Assembly: GCA_030066905.1 (NCBI GenBank)
Contig: JASJAR010000022.1
Coordinates: 1-64,000 of the forward strand
Source: Paracoccaceae bacterium
GTDB lineage: Bacteria; Pseudomonadota; Alphaproteobacteria; Rhodobacterales; Rhodobacteraceae
DNA length: 64,000 nucleotides
Direction of reading: 5' to 3'
Part shown: positions 25,877-34,315 of the stretch, in pieces
How positions within the stretch are numbered: position 1 is the stretch's first letter
Layout of the letters: the number at the start of each line of letters is the position of its first letter
Position numbers and translations under genes: made by a program
Notes under the pieces: generated by a model
Seen by the model: the letters and a program-made list of their open reading frames with translations, nothing else
Told to the model about the DNA's origin: nothing
Databases searched by the model: none

Positions 25877-26698
25877 ATGCGCCACACGCTGCCTATCGCG
25901 CCCCAGTTCTATGTGACGGCCCCCCAGCCCTGCCCCTATCTCGACGGCAGGATGGAGCGGAAGCTGTTCACCGCGCTCCAGGGCGAGTATGCCGAAAAGC
26001 TTAACGACGCCTTGTCGAAACAGGGGTTCCGCCGGTCGCAGAACGTGCTCTACCGCCCCTCCTGCGCGGAGTGCTCGGCCTGCCTTTCCGCCCGCATCCG
26101 CGTCGCCGATTTCGAGCCGTCGCGCTCCCAGCGCCGGGTGCTGAAGCGCAACCGCGACCTGCGCCGCGAGGCGACCTCGCCCTGGGCGACCGAAGACCAG
26201 TATGCGCTGTTCCGGTCCTATCTCGACAGCCGCCATGCCGATGGCGGGATGGCGGATATGGATATCTTCGAGTTCGCGGCGATGATCGAGGAAACCCCGA
26301 TCCGGAGCAGGGTGATCGAATATGCCCGCGAGACCGGCGGCAAGTCCGAACTCGCCGCCGTCTGCCTGACGGACGTTCTCGATGACGGTTTGTCGATGGT
26401 GTACTCGTTTTACGACCCGGCCGAGGCCGGCGCGAGCCTCGGCACCCATGTGATCCTCGACCATGTCCAGATCGCCCAGGATGCCGGCCTGCCCTACGTC
26501 TACCTCGGCTACTGGGTCCCCGGCAGCCGGAAGATGGGCTACAAGGCGAAGTTCTCCGCCCTCGAAGTCTACAAGGGCGGCGAGTGGCGCGACCTCGGCG
26601 ACCCGGCCGAACACGCCGTCGAGACCCATCCGCTGTCCACCGACCCGATCGCCGAACAGGTGGCGCAGATTTCCCTGCCCGATACGCGGGGGCCGTGA
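25877..26698 (+). CDS. bpt: Aspartate/glutamate leucyl-tRNA-protein transferase
   Basis: A 273-residue N-end-rule transferase of the Bpt type, which attaches leucine to proteins with N-terminal Asp or Glu and so marks them for ClpS-ClpAP. Family signatures are [17 protein letters not shown] near the start, the cysteine-rich [16 protein letters not shown] around residue 65, and the C-terminal [16 protein letters not shown] and YKGGEWRDL. clpS, the matching recognition factor, is also in this window at 12262-12567. The stop overlaps the GTG start of the VOC gene by four bases. Confidence 0.93.
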   Translation: MRHTLPIAPQFYVTAPQPCPYLDGRMERKLFTALQGEYAEKLNDALSKQGFRRSQNVLYRPSCAECSACLSARIRVADFEPSRSQRRVLKRNRDLRREATSPWATEDQYALFRSYLDSRHADGGMADMDIFEFAAMIEETPIRSRVIEYARETGGKSELAAVCLTDVLDDGLSMVYSFYDPAEAGASLGTHVILDHVQIAQDAGLPYVYLGYWVPGSRKMGYKAKFSALEVYKGGEWRDLGDPAEHAVETHPLSTDPIAEQVAQISLPDTRGP

Positions 26699-27087
26699 GC
26701 GCCCATCTGGGGCTCGTGGCCCTCATCGTCCCGGATTATGACGAGGGCATCGCCTTCTTCGTAGGCGCTCTCGGCTGGCGGCTGAAACACGACATCGACC
26801 AGGGCAACGGCAAACGCTGGGTCGTCGTTGTGCCCCCCGGCGGCGGCACGGCCCTTCTCATCGCCCGCGCCGTCGGACCCGAACAACGCGCAGCCATCGG
26901 CAACCAGACCGGCGGCCGGGTCGGGTTCTTCCTTGAAACCGACGACTTCGCCCGCGATCATGCCGCGATGATCGCGGCGGGTGTCGCCTTCGAGGAAGCC
27001 GCCCGGACCGAGCCCTACGGCACGGTCGCCGTCTGGCGCGACGCGTTCGGGAACCGCTGGGACCTCATCGAGTACGCTGGCCGATGA
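26695..27087 (+). CDS. VOC (glyoxalase/bleomycin-resistance) superfamily protein
   Basis: A 130-residue protein starting at GTG within the bpt stop (GTGA). It shows one VOC module pair: [25 protein letters not shown] at the start, a central WVVVVPPGG strand, and the C-terminal [20 protein letters not shown] and [12 protein letters not shown]. The latter ends with the usual metal-binding glutamate of the fold. No substrate can be assigned. Translational coupling to bpt shows co-expression, though a functional link is not obvious. Confidence 0.85.
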   Translation: MSAHLGLVALIVPDYDEGIAFFVGALGWRLKHDIDQGNGKRWVVVVPPGGGTALLIARAVGPEQRAAIGNQTGGRVGFFLETDDFARDHAAMIAAGVAFEEAARTEPYGTVAVWRDAFGNRWDLIEYAGR

Positions 27088-27096
27088 GCAGGGGCC

Positions 27097-27828
27097 TCAG
27101 CGCCGGAACAGGCGACCGAAGAGCGCGGGTGCGCCGCTTCTCTTCTTCGCAAACCGTCGGCGTTCGTCATCGTGAAATACCGGCCATTCGCATAAGGCCC
27201 CCAAGCCGAGCTGGTCGAGCGGAAACGGACTTAGGTCCATAAGCCGCGCCACGACCGGCAGGCTGATCTGGTCGCGCCGGGAATAGGCCAGCACATGTTC
27301 GAACCAGAGCGACCCGAAAGCGGCGAGCTGCGGAGCGGCGAGGTTGTAGACGATGAAATTGCAGGCAAAGAGCCCCGAGCGTTCCGGAACGCCAAGCGCC
27401 CGGTAGGCGCGCCGCTGTTCGAGAAGCCGGGCGCGGCTGTCCTTCTTCCGGGCGAGGCATTCGTCGATTTCCTCGTAGATGCCCGCGCGCTTGGGATGAG
27501 GCATCACCGAAATCGCCGGCGCCCCCCGTTCGACCAGCCGCTCGACAAGCTCAACCGGATCGGCGAGCAGCCTGCAATTGTTGTCGAGATAGATCGCCCA
27601 GTCGCTCTCTTCGAAATAGAGCTCCGGCCGGAGTTTCGGGCGCCGCGACGCCCGGGCGGGATCAAGGCCGAGGCGCGGCAGTACGACCCGCGTCGCACCG
27701 TCTGGCACCGCCAACGTCGGATCGTCGGTGAAAACGGTACAGGCGAGCTTCCCCATCGCCTCGCCGAAGACGTCCGGGTTGAGAGGTTCATGGGCTCCGA
27801 AATAGGCCGTGTAGAGGGCGATGTTCAA
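27097..27828 (-). CDS. DUF616-type glycosyltransferase-like protein
   Basis: A 243-residue cytoplasmic protein beginning MNIALYTAYFGAHEPLNPD. It shows the DUF616 (TOD1/MUCI70-like) order: a YFG start, FTDDP, RRPKLRPELYF, the acidic AIYLDNNCRLLADP in the position of a nucleotide-sugar/metal site, then HPKRAGIYEEIDECL and YRALGVPERSGLFACNFIVYN. This group is thought to be glycosyltransferase-like, but few bacterial members have known substrates. It converges with the VOC gene and lies upstream (minus strand) of nothing obvious; a 26-base inverted repeat separates it from the TRAP genes. Confidence 0.7.
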   Translation of the reverse strand: MNIALYTAYFGAHEPLNPDVFGEAMGKLACTVFTDDPTLAVPDGATRVVLPRLGLDPARASRRPKLRPELYFEESDWAIYLDNNCRLLADPVELVERLVERGAPAISVMPHPKRAGIYEEIDECLARKKDSRARLLEQRRAYRALGVPERSGLFACNFIVYNLAAPQLAAFGSLWFEHVLAYSRRDQISLPVVARLMDLSPFPLDQLGLGALCEWPVFHDDERRRFAKKRSGAPALFGRLFRR

Positions 27829-27854
27829 AGCCGGGACTCCCTGGGCGGCGATTC

Positions 27855-27957
27855 TGCCCCCTCCCTAGCCCTCCCCCATGCTGGGGGAGGGGATTGGCGC
27901 GTCTCTTTCGGCCACGCGTTCCCTCCCCCCTCATGGGGGAGGGCTAGGGAGGGGGCA
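27855..27957. repeat. 26-base perfect inverted repeat with 51-base spacer
   Basis: The arm at 27855-27880 (TGCCCCCTCCCTAGCC... ) matches the reverse complement of 27932-27957 at all 26 positions. The left arm also forms its own hairpin with sequence to 27891. A partial third copy (CAGGGAGGGGGCAAAA) follows at about 27971-27986. There is no ORF or transposase in the spacer. The element lies between the minus-strand TRAP large-permease gene and the DUF616 gene; similar C-rich repeats recur in Rhodobacterales. Confidence 0.8.
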
Positions 27958-27993
27958 AGACGGGGAAAGTCAGGGAGGGGGCAAAACTCCACC

Positions 27994-30339
27994 TCACCCC
28001 CCTATCAGGTCGGGCAGGATCGTCACCACCCCGGGGAAGAGCCACAAAAGCCCGAGCCCCAGCACCTGGATCAACACAAACGGCAGAATACCGCGGTAGA
28101 TATGCCCCGTCGTCACCTGCGGCGGCGCGACACCTCGGAGGTAGAACAGCGCGAACCCGAAGGGCGGGGTGAGAAAGCTCGTCTGAAGGTTCACCGCGAT
28201 CATGATCGTCACCCAGGCCGGATCGAGCGTGCCGCCGTAGATCACCGGGCCCACGATGGGCACGACGATGTAGATGATCTCCAGAAAATCGAGCACGAAG
28301 CCGAGGATGAAGAGGATGACCATCACCAGCAGGAACACCACCCATTCCTGATCGAACGAGCGCAGGAACTGCTGGATGTAATGTTCGCCCCCGAAGGAGA
28401 TCACCACGAGATTGAGAAGCTGCGACCCGATGAGGATGGTGAAGACCATCGACGTGACCTTCGCCGTTTCCCGCACCACAGGTGCCAACACGGACGTCCG
28501 GTAAAGCACCCAGCAGCCGTAGAGCAGGCCGAACATGGCGACGTGATAGGCGGCCATGGCGACGAGGAAGGCGATCCGGTCCTCGAAGGGGATCGCCTCG
28601 CGAGTCATCCGCAGGTCGAAATTGGCGCCGAGAAGGATCATCACCACGATGGCGAGCGCGGCGATGAGGATGATCCGGCCCGCGCGATCTTCTTCTTTCA
28701 GCTTGCGGAAGGCGGCGAGCATGATCGCCCCGCCCGCGCCGAGGGCGGCCGCCGGGGTGGGGTTGGTGATCCCGCCGAGGATCGAGCCGAGGACGGCGAC
28801 GATGAGCACCAGCGGCGGGAAGACGACGCGGATAAGCTCGTTCTTGCCGAGCCGCCCGGCGGCGATGAAGAGGCCGAAGAGGGTGGCCACGATCGGCAGG
28901 GCGAGCGCCAGCGTGCGCGCGCCGGGGCCGGTGAGCGGCGAGAGCGCCACCCAGTCGATGGCGAGCGCGGCAGCGATCCCGACAGCACCGACCGCGAGCG
29001 GCCAGGCGGGCTGCGACGGGGCCACGCCGCGGGCAAGGGCGAGAACGATCGCCGCCAGAGCGAAGATCGCCGCGAAGGCCCCGCCGATGGGCGGCGCGCC
29101 GGCGAGTTTGGCGGCAATCGCGGCCTCGATCTCCTCTTCGGTCAGGTCGCGCGGCGCCTCCGCCCCGGCCCCGCCTTCGAGGGCGGCCACCGAGGCGTCC
29201 CAGCGCTCCTGGCCGTGCAGGTCGATCATCGAGGCCTGGCATTGCTCGGAGACGTTGGTGCGAAGCATCCCCGAGCGTTCGGCCACGGTGTTTTCGCGCA
29301 CCGTGAGGTCCTGGCTCCCGACAAGCCCCGCCTGCCCCGCGCCGATCACGACCCCGACGATCAGTACCGGGACCGCGAGGTACCAAAGAAACGCCTCCTC
29401 GCGGGTGACGTATTCCGACGAGATCGCCTCGCCCTCGACGGGCGGCGCTTTCGACGGGTTGAAGACGGCAAAGCCGAAGGCATAGGTCGCATAGAGCCCG
29501 GCGAGGAGAATGCCCGGCAGAAGGGCCGCCTGAAAGAGCGTGCCCACCGACAGCACCGCCGGTTCGCCCAGAAGCGTCAGCGCATCGGTGCAGCCCGCAA
29601 GCTGGGCCCGGGTCTCCTGCCCCGAGGCATAAAGATCGCCCGCCAGCGTGCCCAGAAGCACGATCACAATCGAGGGCGGGATGATCTGCCCGAGCGTCCC
29701 TGAGGCCGCGATGACCCCCGTCGAAAGCTCCGGCGCGTAGCCGTTGCGAAGCATCGTCGGCAGGGCGAGAAGCCCCATGGTGACAACCGTCGCCCCGACG
29801 ATGCCGGTGGAGGCGGCGAGAAAGGCGCCGACGACGACGATGGAGACCGCAAGACCGCCTGGGAGCGGGCCGAAGACGCGGGCCATGGTGGTGAGAAGAT
29901 CCTCGGCGATCTTCGAGCGTTCGAGCGTGATCCCCATCATCACGAACATCAGCACCGCCAGCAGGGTTTCGATGGACTGGCCCGCGATCACCCGCTCGTT
30001 CATCCGGTTGACGATGAAGGAGATGTTGCGGTTCAGCGCCTGTTCCCAGCCGCCGGGGAAGAGGGGTTCCTCGATGCGCGGCAGATCGGGGTATCGGAAC
30101 ACCGAGATCGCGTCGCGGGCCACCCCCTCGGCCACCAGCGCGTTGTATTCGTTCGAAAACGTGTCGATGGCCTGGTGGACGAGCAGCCCTGCCGAATCGA
30201 GGGCGGCGACGATCGCAAACGAGATCACCGCCGAGCCCGCAATCGCGAAGGCGACCGGGAAGCCGGTCATAATCCCCGCGAACAGGCAGAGGAACACGAT
30301 GATGAGACCGACCTCGATCCCGTCCAGTCCAAACGGCAT
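27994..30339 (-). CDS. TRAP transporter large permease (DctM type, extended form)
   Basis: A 781-residue multi-helix membrane protein, much longer than the usual 430-residue DctM. The N-terminal part has the DctM signature (GLIIVFLCLFAGIMTGFPVAFAI), then GITLERSKIAEDLL and GASGTLGQIIPPSIVIVL-like blocks. A long insert of extra helices and a hydrophilic loop (around residues 340-420) occupies the middle, and the C-terminal part (FLTPPFGFALFYLRG) is typical DctM. This extended type belongs with the so-called mannitol/chloroaromatic TRAP group. Its start overlaps the small-permease stop by one base. It drives Na+- or H+-coupled uptake of an organic acid. Confidence 0.9.
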   Translation of the reverse strand: MPFGLDGIEVGLIIVFLCLFAGIMTGFPVAFAIAGSAVISFAIVAALDSAGLLVHQAIDTFSNEYNALVAEGVARDAISVFRYPDLPRIEEPLFPGGWEQALNRNISFIVNRMNERVIAGQSIETLLAVLMFVMMGITLERSKIAEDLLTTMARVFGPLPGGLAVSIVVVGAFLAASTGIVGATVVTMGLLALPTMLRNGYAPELSTGVIAASGTLGQIIPPSIVIVLLGTLAGDLYASGQETRAQLAGCTDALTLLGEPAVLSVGTLFQAALLPGILLAGLYATYAFGFAVFNPSKAPPVEGEAISSEYVTREEAFLWYLAVPVLIVGVVIGAGQAGLVGSQDLTVRENTVAERSGMLRTNVSEQCQASMIDLHGQERWDASVAALEGGAGAEAPRDLTEEEIEAAIAAKLAGAPPIGGAFAAIFALAAIVLALARGVAPSQPAWPLAVGAVGIAAALAIDWVALSPLTGPGARTLALALPIVATLFGLFIAAGRLGKNELIRVVFPPLVLIVAVLGSILGGITNPTPAAALGAGGAIMLAAFRKLKEEDRAGRIILIAALAIVVMILLGANFDLRMTREAIPFEDRIAFLVAMAAYHVAMFGLLYGCWVLYRTSVLAPVVRETAKVTSMVFTILIGSQLLNLVVISFGGEHYIQQFLRSFDQEWVVFLLVMVILFILGFVLDFLEIIYIVVPIVGPVIYGGTLDPAWVTIMIAVNLQTSFLTPPFGFALFYLRGVAPPQVTTGHIYRGILPFVLIQVLGLGLLWLFPGVVTILPDLIGG

Positions 30340-31226
30340 CAGCGCGCGCCCTCCGCGGCCGGGGACGCCTCGAGCCGGTCAACGTCGAGCCCCCGCCCCT
30401 CTTCCTCCTCGCCGCCGGCGAACTCGAGCCAGGAGCGGTAGAAGAAGGTCACCGCCTGGACCAGCATCATGAAGCAGAAGAGCACGATCAGGACCTTGAA
30501 GAGGAAATAGGCGTCGAACCCGTTCGGCGAAAAACCGATGGTCTCGGGCTGCCAGCGGAACCGCGACCCCTTGCGGATCATTATCTCAAGGCTGTCCCCG
30601 GCATTGACCTTGGGGTTCACCAGATGCCGCCACATGAAGAACCACGAATAGTGCCACATGATCAAAAGCGCGGGGATCATGAAGAAGAGCGCGCCGAACA
30701 TGTCGATCGCGCGCTTGGTGCGGTAGCGGACCCCGGCATAGAAGAGGTCGACCCGCACATGGCCGCCCTGAACGAACGTGTAGGCGCAGCAGAGGCAGAC
30801 GACGACGGCATTGTAGAACTTCAGCCCGTCGCCCCACCAGCCGAGGGGGCGCTCGAACCCGAGGCCTGCCGGCCCGAGGCCGATGTCGGAGACCCGGAAG
30901 ATCGCTTGCAGGAAGATCACCATGATCTGTTGCAGGACCATCAGAAGCCCCGCCCATGCCGCGAGCCGGCCCACACCGTTGGAGAAGCCCTCCAGCACGC
31001 CGACGACCCGCCAAAGGAACTCGCGGTTGAGCGTTCCGGCAATGAAGAAACCGGTGGAAAGAATTGAAAAAACGAAGAAAAGCTCCGCCGACGCCCCGTA
31101 GTAGACAAAGCGCATCACCGCTTCGCCGTTGGAGAGGTCGAACACGGTCAGCGGATTGAGAACGATGTAGAAAAGGCCGGTCAGCGCCGACCAGATATGT
31201 TCGAGGATCCAGCTTATGGCTGTCAT
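30339..31226 (-). CDS. TRAP transporter small permease (DctQ type)
   Basis: A 295-residue membrane protein with four or more hydrophobic helices. Characteristic blocks are EGFSNGVGRLAAWAGLLMVL near residue 80, RPLGWWGDGLKFYNAVVVCL and GHVRVDLFYAGVRYRTKRAID, the last being the conserved HVxVD segment of DctQ proteins. It partners the large permease, to which it is coupled by a one-base overlap. The binding-protein gene is 48 bases upstream in the same direction. The C-terminus is an acidic tail. Confidence 0.92.
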   Translation of the reverse strand: MTAISWILEHIWSALTGLFYIVLNPLTVFDLSNGEAVMRFVYYGASAELFFVFSILSTGFFIAGTLNREFLWRVVGVLEGFSNGVGRLAAWAGLLMVLQQIMVIFLQAIFRVSDIGLGPAGLGFERPLGWWGDGLKFYNAVVVCLCCAYTFVQGGHVRVDLFYAGVRYRTKRAIDMFGALFFMIPALLIMWHYSWFFMWRHLVNPKVNAGDSLEIMIRKGSRFRWQPETIGFSPNGFDAYFLFKVLIVLFCFMMLVQAVTFFYRSWLEFAGGEEEEGRGLDVDRLEASPAAEGAR

Positions 31227-31274
31227 CCGCCCCTCCCGAAGGGGGCCGCGGACGCGCCGCGGCCCCGCTCGTTA

Positions 31275-32360
31275 TCAGATGCCCAGCGCCCGGGCGCGCT
31301 GCGCGGCATAGGCCGCGTCCGACCGCGCCACCCAGCCCGAAGTCGCGCTGACCGAGGTGAGGAAGCTGTCGTGGATCTTCGCGAACAGCGGGTCCGACCG
31401 ATAACCCTCGATCACGCCATTTGCGGCTTCGGCATAGGCGTCCCAGACATCGTCGGAGAACTCGCGGATCTGCGTGCCGCCGGCGATGAGCCGCGCAAGG
31501 GCGGGGCCGTTATTGCCGATGAACTGGGCGTAGTTCGCCTGGTGGGCATCGGCCGCGGCCACTTCGATGGCCCGCTGATGCTGTTCGGAAAGCCCGTTGA
31601 AGCGTTCGAGGTTGACCGACACCGAGAGGGCCGCACCGGGCTCGTGGAAGCCCGCCGGGTAGTAATAGTCGCAGACCTCCTGCAGGCCCAGACGCTCGTC
31701 CGACCACGGCCCGATCCACTCGGTGCCGTCGAGTGCACCCGAGGACAGCGCCTGATAGATTTCCGAGGCCGGCAGGGTCTGCACCGAAGCGCCCATCGCG
31801 CCGACGGTCTGACCGCCGAGGCCCGGCATCCGGAACTTCAGGCCCTGGAAGTCTTCCGGGCTCTCGATCGGATTGCGGAACCAGCCGCCGCCCTGGGCGC
31901 CGGTCTGCCCTGCGATGAAGTTCCGAAGTCCGTAGACCTCGCAAAGCTCGTCATGGAGCGCCTTGCCCTCGCCGTGATAGTACCAGACCATCATCTCCGG
32001 GCCGGTCATGCCGAACGGCACGGCGGTGAAGAACGCAAGGGCCGGGTCGGTGTTGATGAAGTAGTAGTCGGCGGCGTGGTACATGTCCGCCTGGCCCGAC
32101 GCGGTGGCATCGAAGCTTTCGAGCGCGCCGACGAGTTCGCCGCCGGCCTTGGCGTCGATGGTGAGCGTCCCTCCGGTGATGTCGGCGACGTTGTTGGCGA
32201 AGCGTTCCACCGAGTCCCAGACCCCGGCGAGACCGCGCGGCCACGACGTGACCATGGTGAGTTGTTCGCGGCCCTGGGCCAGCGCGGGTGCTGCCAGCGA
32301 CGAGGCCGCCACGGCGGAGCCCCCGAGCGCCGAGGCGCGCAGGAATTTACGACGATCCAT
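31275..32360 (-). CDS. TRAP transporter periplasmic substrate-binding protein (DctP type)
   Basis: A 361-residue exported protein. The N-terminus MDRRKFLRASALGGSAVAAS has a twin-arginine motif (R3-R4-K-F-L) ahead of a hydrophobic core ending APALAQ, so export through TAT is likely. The mature part has the DctP features: TMVTSWPRGL, the KFRMPGLGGQTVGAMG block, where the conserved arginine clamps the substrate carboxylate, and SSGALDGTEWIGPWSD. It is first in the TRAP operon. The ligand is not predictable, but the extended-permease group carries organic acids including 2-oxo acids. Confidence 0.93.
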   Translation of the reverse strand: MDRRKFLRASALGGSAVAASSLAAPALAQGREQLTMVTSWPRGLAGVWDSVERFANNVADITGGTLTIDAKAGGELVGALESFDATASGQADMYHAADYYFINTDPALAFFTAVPFGMTGPEMMVWYYHGEGKALHDELCEVYGLRNFIAGQTGAQGGGWFRNPIESPEDFQGLKFRMPGLGGQTVGAMGASVQTLPASEIYQALSSGALDGTEWIGPWSDERLGLQEVCDYYYPAGFHEPGAALSVSVNLERFNGLSEQHQRAIEVAAADAHQANYAQFIGNNGPALARLIAGGTQIREFSDDVWDAYAEAANGVIEGYRSDPLFAKIHDSFLTSVSATSGWVARSDAAYAAQRARALGI

Positions 32361-32510
32361 TGGGTATCCTCCCCTAGTTCTTCTGATTGCGCCCGCTTCG
32401 GGGGCGGCTTGTTGAATGGTGGCGGGACGTTAACGGCGCTTTGGCGAAAGAAAAATACCAAATAGGCGGCGGCGACGCTGTTTTTCTTGCTGAGAACCTG
32501 TGACGCAGGG

Positions 32511-33132
32511 TCACATTTCGTTGTCCTCGACCAGGCCGAAGACCGCCTCCAGCCGTTCGGCCCCCTTTCGCGTGATCCGCAGCGCCCGGCTGCCCGGCAT
32601 CCGGTCGAGCCAGCCGTCGCGCTCCATATGGCCGAAGAGGGCCGCGCCGAGGGCGCCGGCCAGATGGCTGCGACGCTCGCTCCAGTCGAGACAGGCCCGG
32701 CAAAGCGGGCGCCTGAGCCCCTGAAGCGCGGCGACGTAGAGACCGAGCCCGCCGGAAGAACGCCACGCCGAGCGCACCGGCAAGATGATCGTAGCACACC
32801 CGGGCTGCGCGGAGCGCGGGGTCGGTAGGGCCCGGGCGTGTCCGGACCTCGCCGTGCCCGAAGGCCAGAAACGACAATGCCTCGAGGGCCCGGGCGACCT
32901 CTGGGCTGGCGATGCGGAAGTAGCGGTGGCGCCCCTGCCGTTCAACGGCGACGAGCCGGGCCTCGAGAAGCTGCGAGAGATGGCCGGAGGCGGTCTGGGG
33001 CGCGATGCCCGCCGCCTCGGCGAGCTCCCCGGCCGTGAGCGCCAGGCCCGACATCATCGCGTCGAGCATCGCCGTCCGCGCCGGGTCGCCGATGAGCGCG
33101 GCGATGCGGGTGATGTCCGGGCCTTCTCGCAT
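32511..33132 (-). pseudogene. ArsR-type winged-helix regulator, disrupted by frameshift and deletion
   Basis: The first part, starting at 33132, reads an intact ArsR-like winged helix: RIAALIGDPARTAMLDAMMS, then AGIAPQTASGHLSQLLEARL and RYFRIASPEVARALEAL, up to CYDHLAGALGVAFF near 32752. The next recognisable segment, RRPLCRACLDWSERRSHLAG and its tail to 32511, lies in another frame. In this family the two blocks are usually separated by roughly 60-70 residues, but here by about 30. So a frameshift with an internal deletion of tens of residues is likely; a sequencing error alone would not explain the missing length. The gene is next to, and reads the same way as, the TRAP operon. Confidence 0.7.
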
Positions 33133-33257
33133 GGCGGCAGTTTCCGACGGCGGGGCATGCCCGACAAGCACCGACGCTACGGTCGCGACCGAAACAACCG
33201 GCGTGGGGATTGGACTAGCCTGAGACCCGTCCTCCTAACAAGAAAGGCAAAAATCCC

Positions 33258-33443
33258 ATGCCGACGCTCGTCCGCCTTCGCCCGCCCGCTCATCGCTCCA
33301 ATTTCCTTGCATGGCTCGCCCTTGCCCATCGACGCTGGCGGAGCCGCGCCGCCCTGGCCCGTCTGGAACCCGATCTTCTGGCCGATATTGGCATCAGCCG
33401 GGCCGAGGCCCGGGTCGAGGCGCGCCGCCCGTTCTGGCGCTAG
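33258..33443 (+). CDS. DUF1127 small protein
   Basis: A 61-residue basic protein. The C-terminal LARLEPDLLADIGISRAEAR is the DUF1127 (YjiS-like) signature, preceded by an Arg/Trp-rich stretch HRRWRSRAALA. Members are small, positively charged and often bind RNA or respond to phosphate or oxidative stress in alphaproteobacteria. Its 3' end overlaps the convergent 39-residue gene by four bases. AAGAAAGGC-like sequence upstream gives a modest ribosome site. Confidence 0.85.
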   Translation: MPTLVRLRPPAHRSNFLAWLALAHRRWRSRAALARLEPDLLADIGISRAEARVEARRPFWR

Positions 33444-33559
33444 CCTGCGATCAGAGCCGCGTTCGAGCAGTACATCGCAAAGCCGAGCGCGACGAAGATC
33501 GCCAGGGCCAGCGCGCGATGCGCGGGAAGCGGCAGGTAGGCTGCAATAGTGCGTCTCAT
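33440..33559 (-). CDS. 39-residue single-pass membrane protein
   Basis: A short frame starting MRRTIAAYLPLPAHRALALA and ending in AALIAG. The head (basic, then PLP) and the following hydrophobic helix resemble the first 30 residues of the exported protein at 33654-34049 (…FLPLPVGRALALA…), so the two may share ancestry. GGAG lies 8 bases before the ATG, and a 19-base TetR-like operator (33595-33613) lies upstream, matching the one before that second gene. Function unknown, but shared regulation is likely. Confidence 0.65.
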   Translation of the reverse strand: MRRTIAAYLPLPAHRALALAIFVALGFAMYCSNAALIAG

Positions 33560-33594
33560 GGACGGTCTCCGAAGGCGGAACGCCGCACGTCGAT

Positions 33595-33613
33595 AAACTA
33601 TACGGTTCAGTCT
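33595..33613. promoter_or_regulatory. TetR-like operator, copy 1 (imperfect)
   Basis: AAACTATACGGTTCAGTCT fits the palindromic pattern AAACTA-n-AC-n-GT-n-TAGTTT with two mismatches in the right arm. It is 36 bases upstream of the 39-residue gene, which is on the minus strand. The same pattern occurs perfectly at 34065-34083. TetR/AcrR-family repressors often bind such sites. Confidence 0.6.
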
Positions 33614-33653
33614 ACCTTCCCGACAAGAAAATGCAACTCCTGCCGCCCAGCCC

Positions 33654-34049
33654 TCAGAACGCCTCGCCGAACCCCGCCAGAAGTGTCCCGTTTGAGGCCA
33701 GCAGACTCTGGCCCCTGGGCGAGAGTTCGACACAGGATGCGCCCTGTTTCGGACCCGCTCCGAAGACGAGGCAAAGCGCGCTTTCGGTGACGGTCCAGCG
33801 GCCTTCGAACGTGCCGTAGACCGAGTTCAGAACGACTGCACCATCGGGCGCGAACGTCGCTTCGCCGCGGACATCTCCGGCAAACACCACGAACGCCCTG
33901 TCATAGACGGCGTGACGGAGCGCGTCGCCTTCCAGGGGCGCCGCGCCGGATGTGGCGGTCGCCACGAAAACGCCCGCGAGAAGGCTTCCCGCAAGCGCCA
34001 GGGCGCGGCCGACAGGAAGGGGCAAAAACCGTTCGGTGGATCGGATCAT
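33654..34049 (-). CDS. Small exported protein of unknown function
   Basis: A 131-residue protein with an N-terminal signal or anchor (…RALALAGSLLAGVFVATATSG; cleavage likely after SGA). The mature part has RHAVYDRAFVVFAGDVRGEA, FAPDGAVVLNSVYGTFEGRW and CLVFGAGPKQGASCVELS, with a cysteine pair that could form a disulfide (about residues 91 and 104). The domain looks like a small beta-rich periplasmic fold, not assignable further. A perfect 19-base operator lies 16 bases before its start, which points to tight repression by a TetR-type regulator. Confidence 0.7.
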   Translation of the reverse strand: MIRSTERFLPLPVGRALALAGSLLAGVFVATATSGAAPLEGDALRHAVYDRAFVVFAGDVRGEATFAPDGAVVLNSVYGTFEGRWTVTESALCLVFGAGPKQGASCVELSPRGQSLLASNGTLLAGFGEAF

Positions 34050-34064
34050 CTCAACCTCCCGCTC

Positions 34065-34083
34065 AAACTACACCGTTTAGTTT
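34065..34083. promoter_or_regulatory. TetR-like operator, copy 2 (perfect)
   Basis: AAACTACACCGTTTAGTTT is a 19-base palindrome (AAACTA / TAGTTT with AC..GT inside). It lies 16 bases upstream of the exported protein at 33654-34049, close enough to block its promoter or ribosome access. The related site at 33595 precedes the neighbouring small gene. Confidence 0.65.
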
Positions 34084-34267
34084 AGGTCAGGCGCGGCAAA
34101 CGTCAACCGAAGGTGACGACGTCACTATGAAAAGAATCTGCCCCGCAATGCGCAACATCTGCAAAGAGAGGCGGTATAGTTGGGATCGATTCCATCGCCG
34201 AGTTTGTTGTTGACGGCCCCCTACCCCCTCCGTAAGGATGCCGCTCACGCGAATTGGAGCATCGGAC

Positions 34268-34315
34268 GTGACGGGCATTCTTGTAATCGTAGGGAAATGG
34301 CGCATGGGCCGGTAA
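34268..34315 (+). CDS. ilv operon leader peptide
   Basis: A 15-residue frame, MTGILVIVGKWRMGR, beginning at GTG with GGAG about 10 bases upstream. Residues 4-8 are Ile-Leu-Val-Ile-Val in a row, exactly the amino acids whose supply controls branched-chain biosynthesis. An in-frame ATG at 34238 would lengthen it to 25 residues, but its ribosome site is poor. The stop codon falls just before the antiterminator loop. This is the sensor of a transcription attenuator (34299-34369) ahead of the acetolactate synthase genes. Confidence 0.85.
   Translation: MTGILVIVGKWRMGR

Noticed and set aside
27855-27957. The 26-base inverted repeat as insertion-sequence ends
   Set aside because: There is no transposase or any ORF between or around the arms, and no target-site duplication is apparent.
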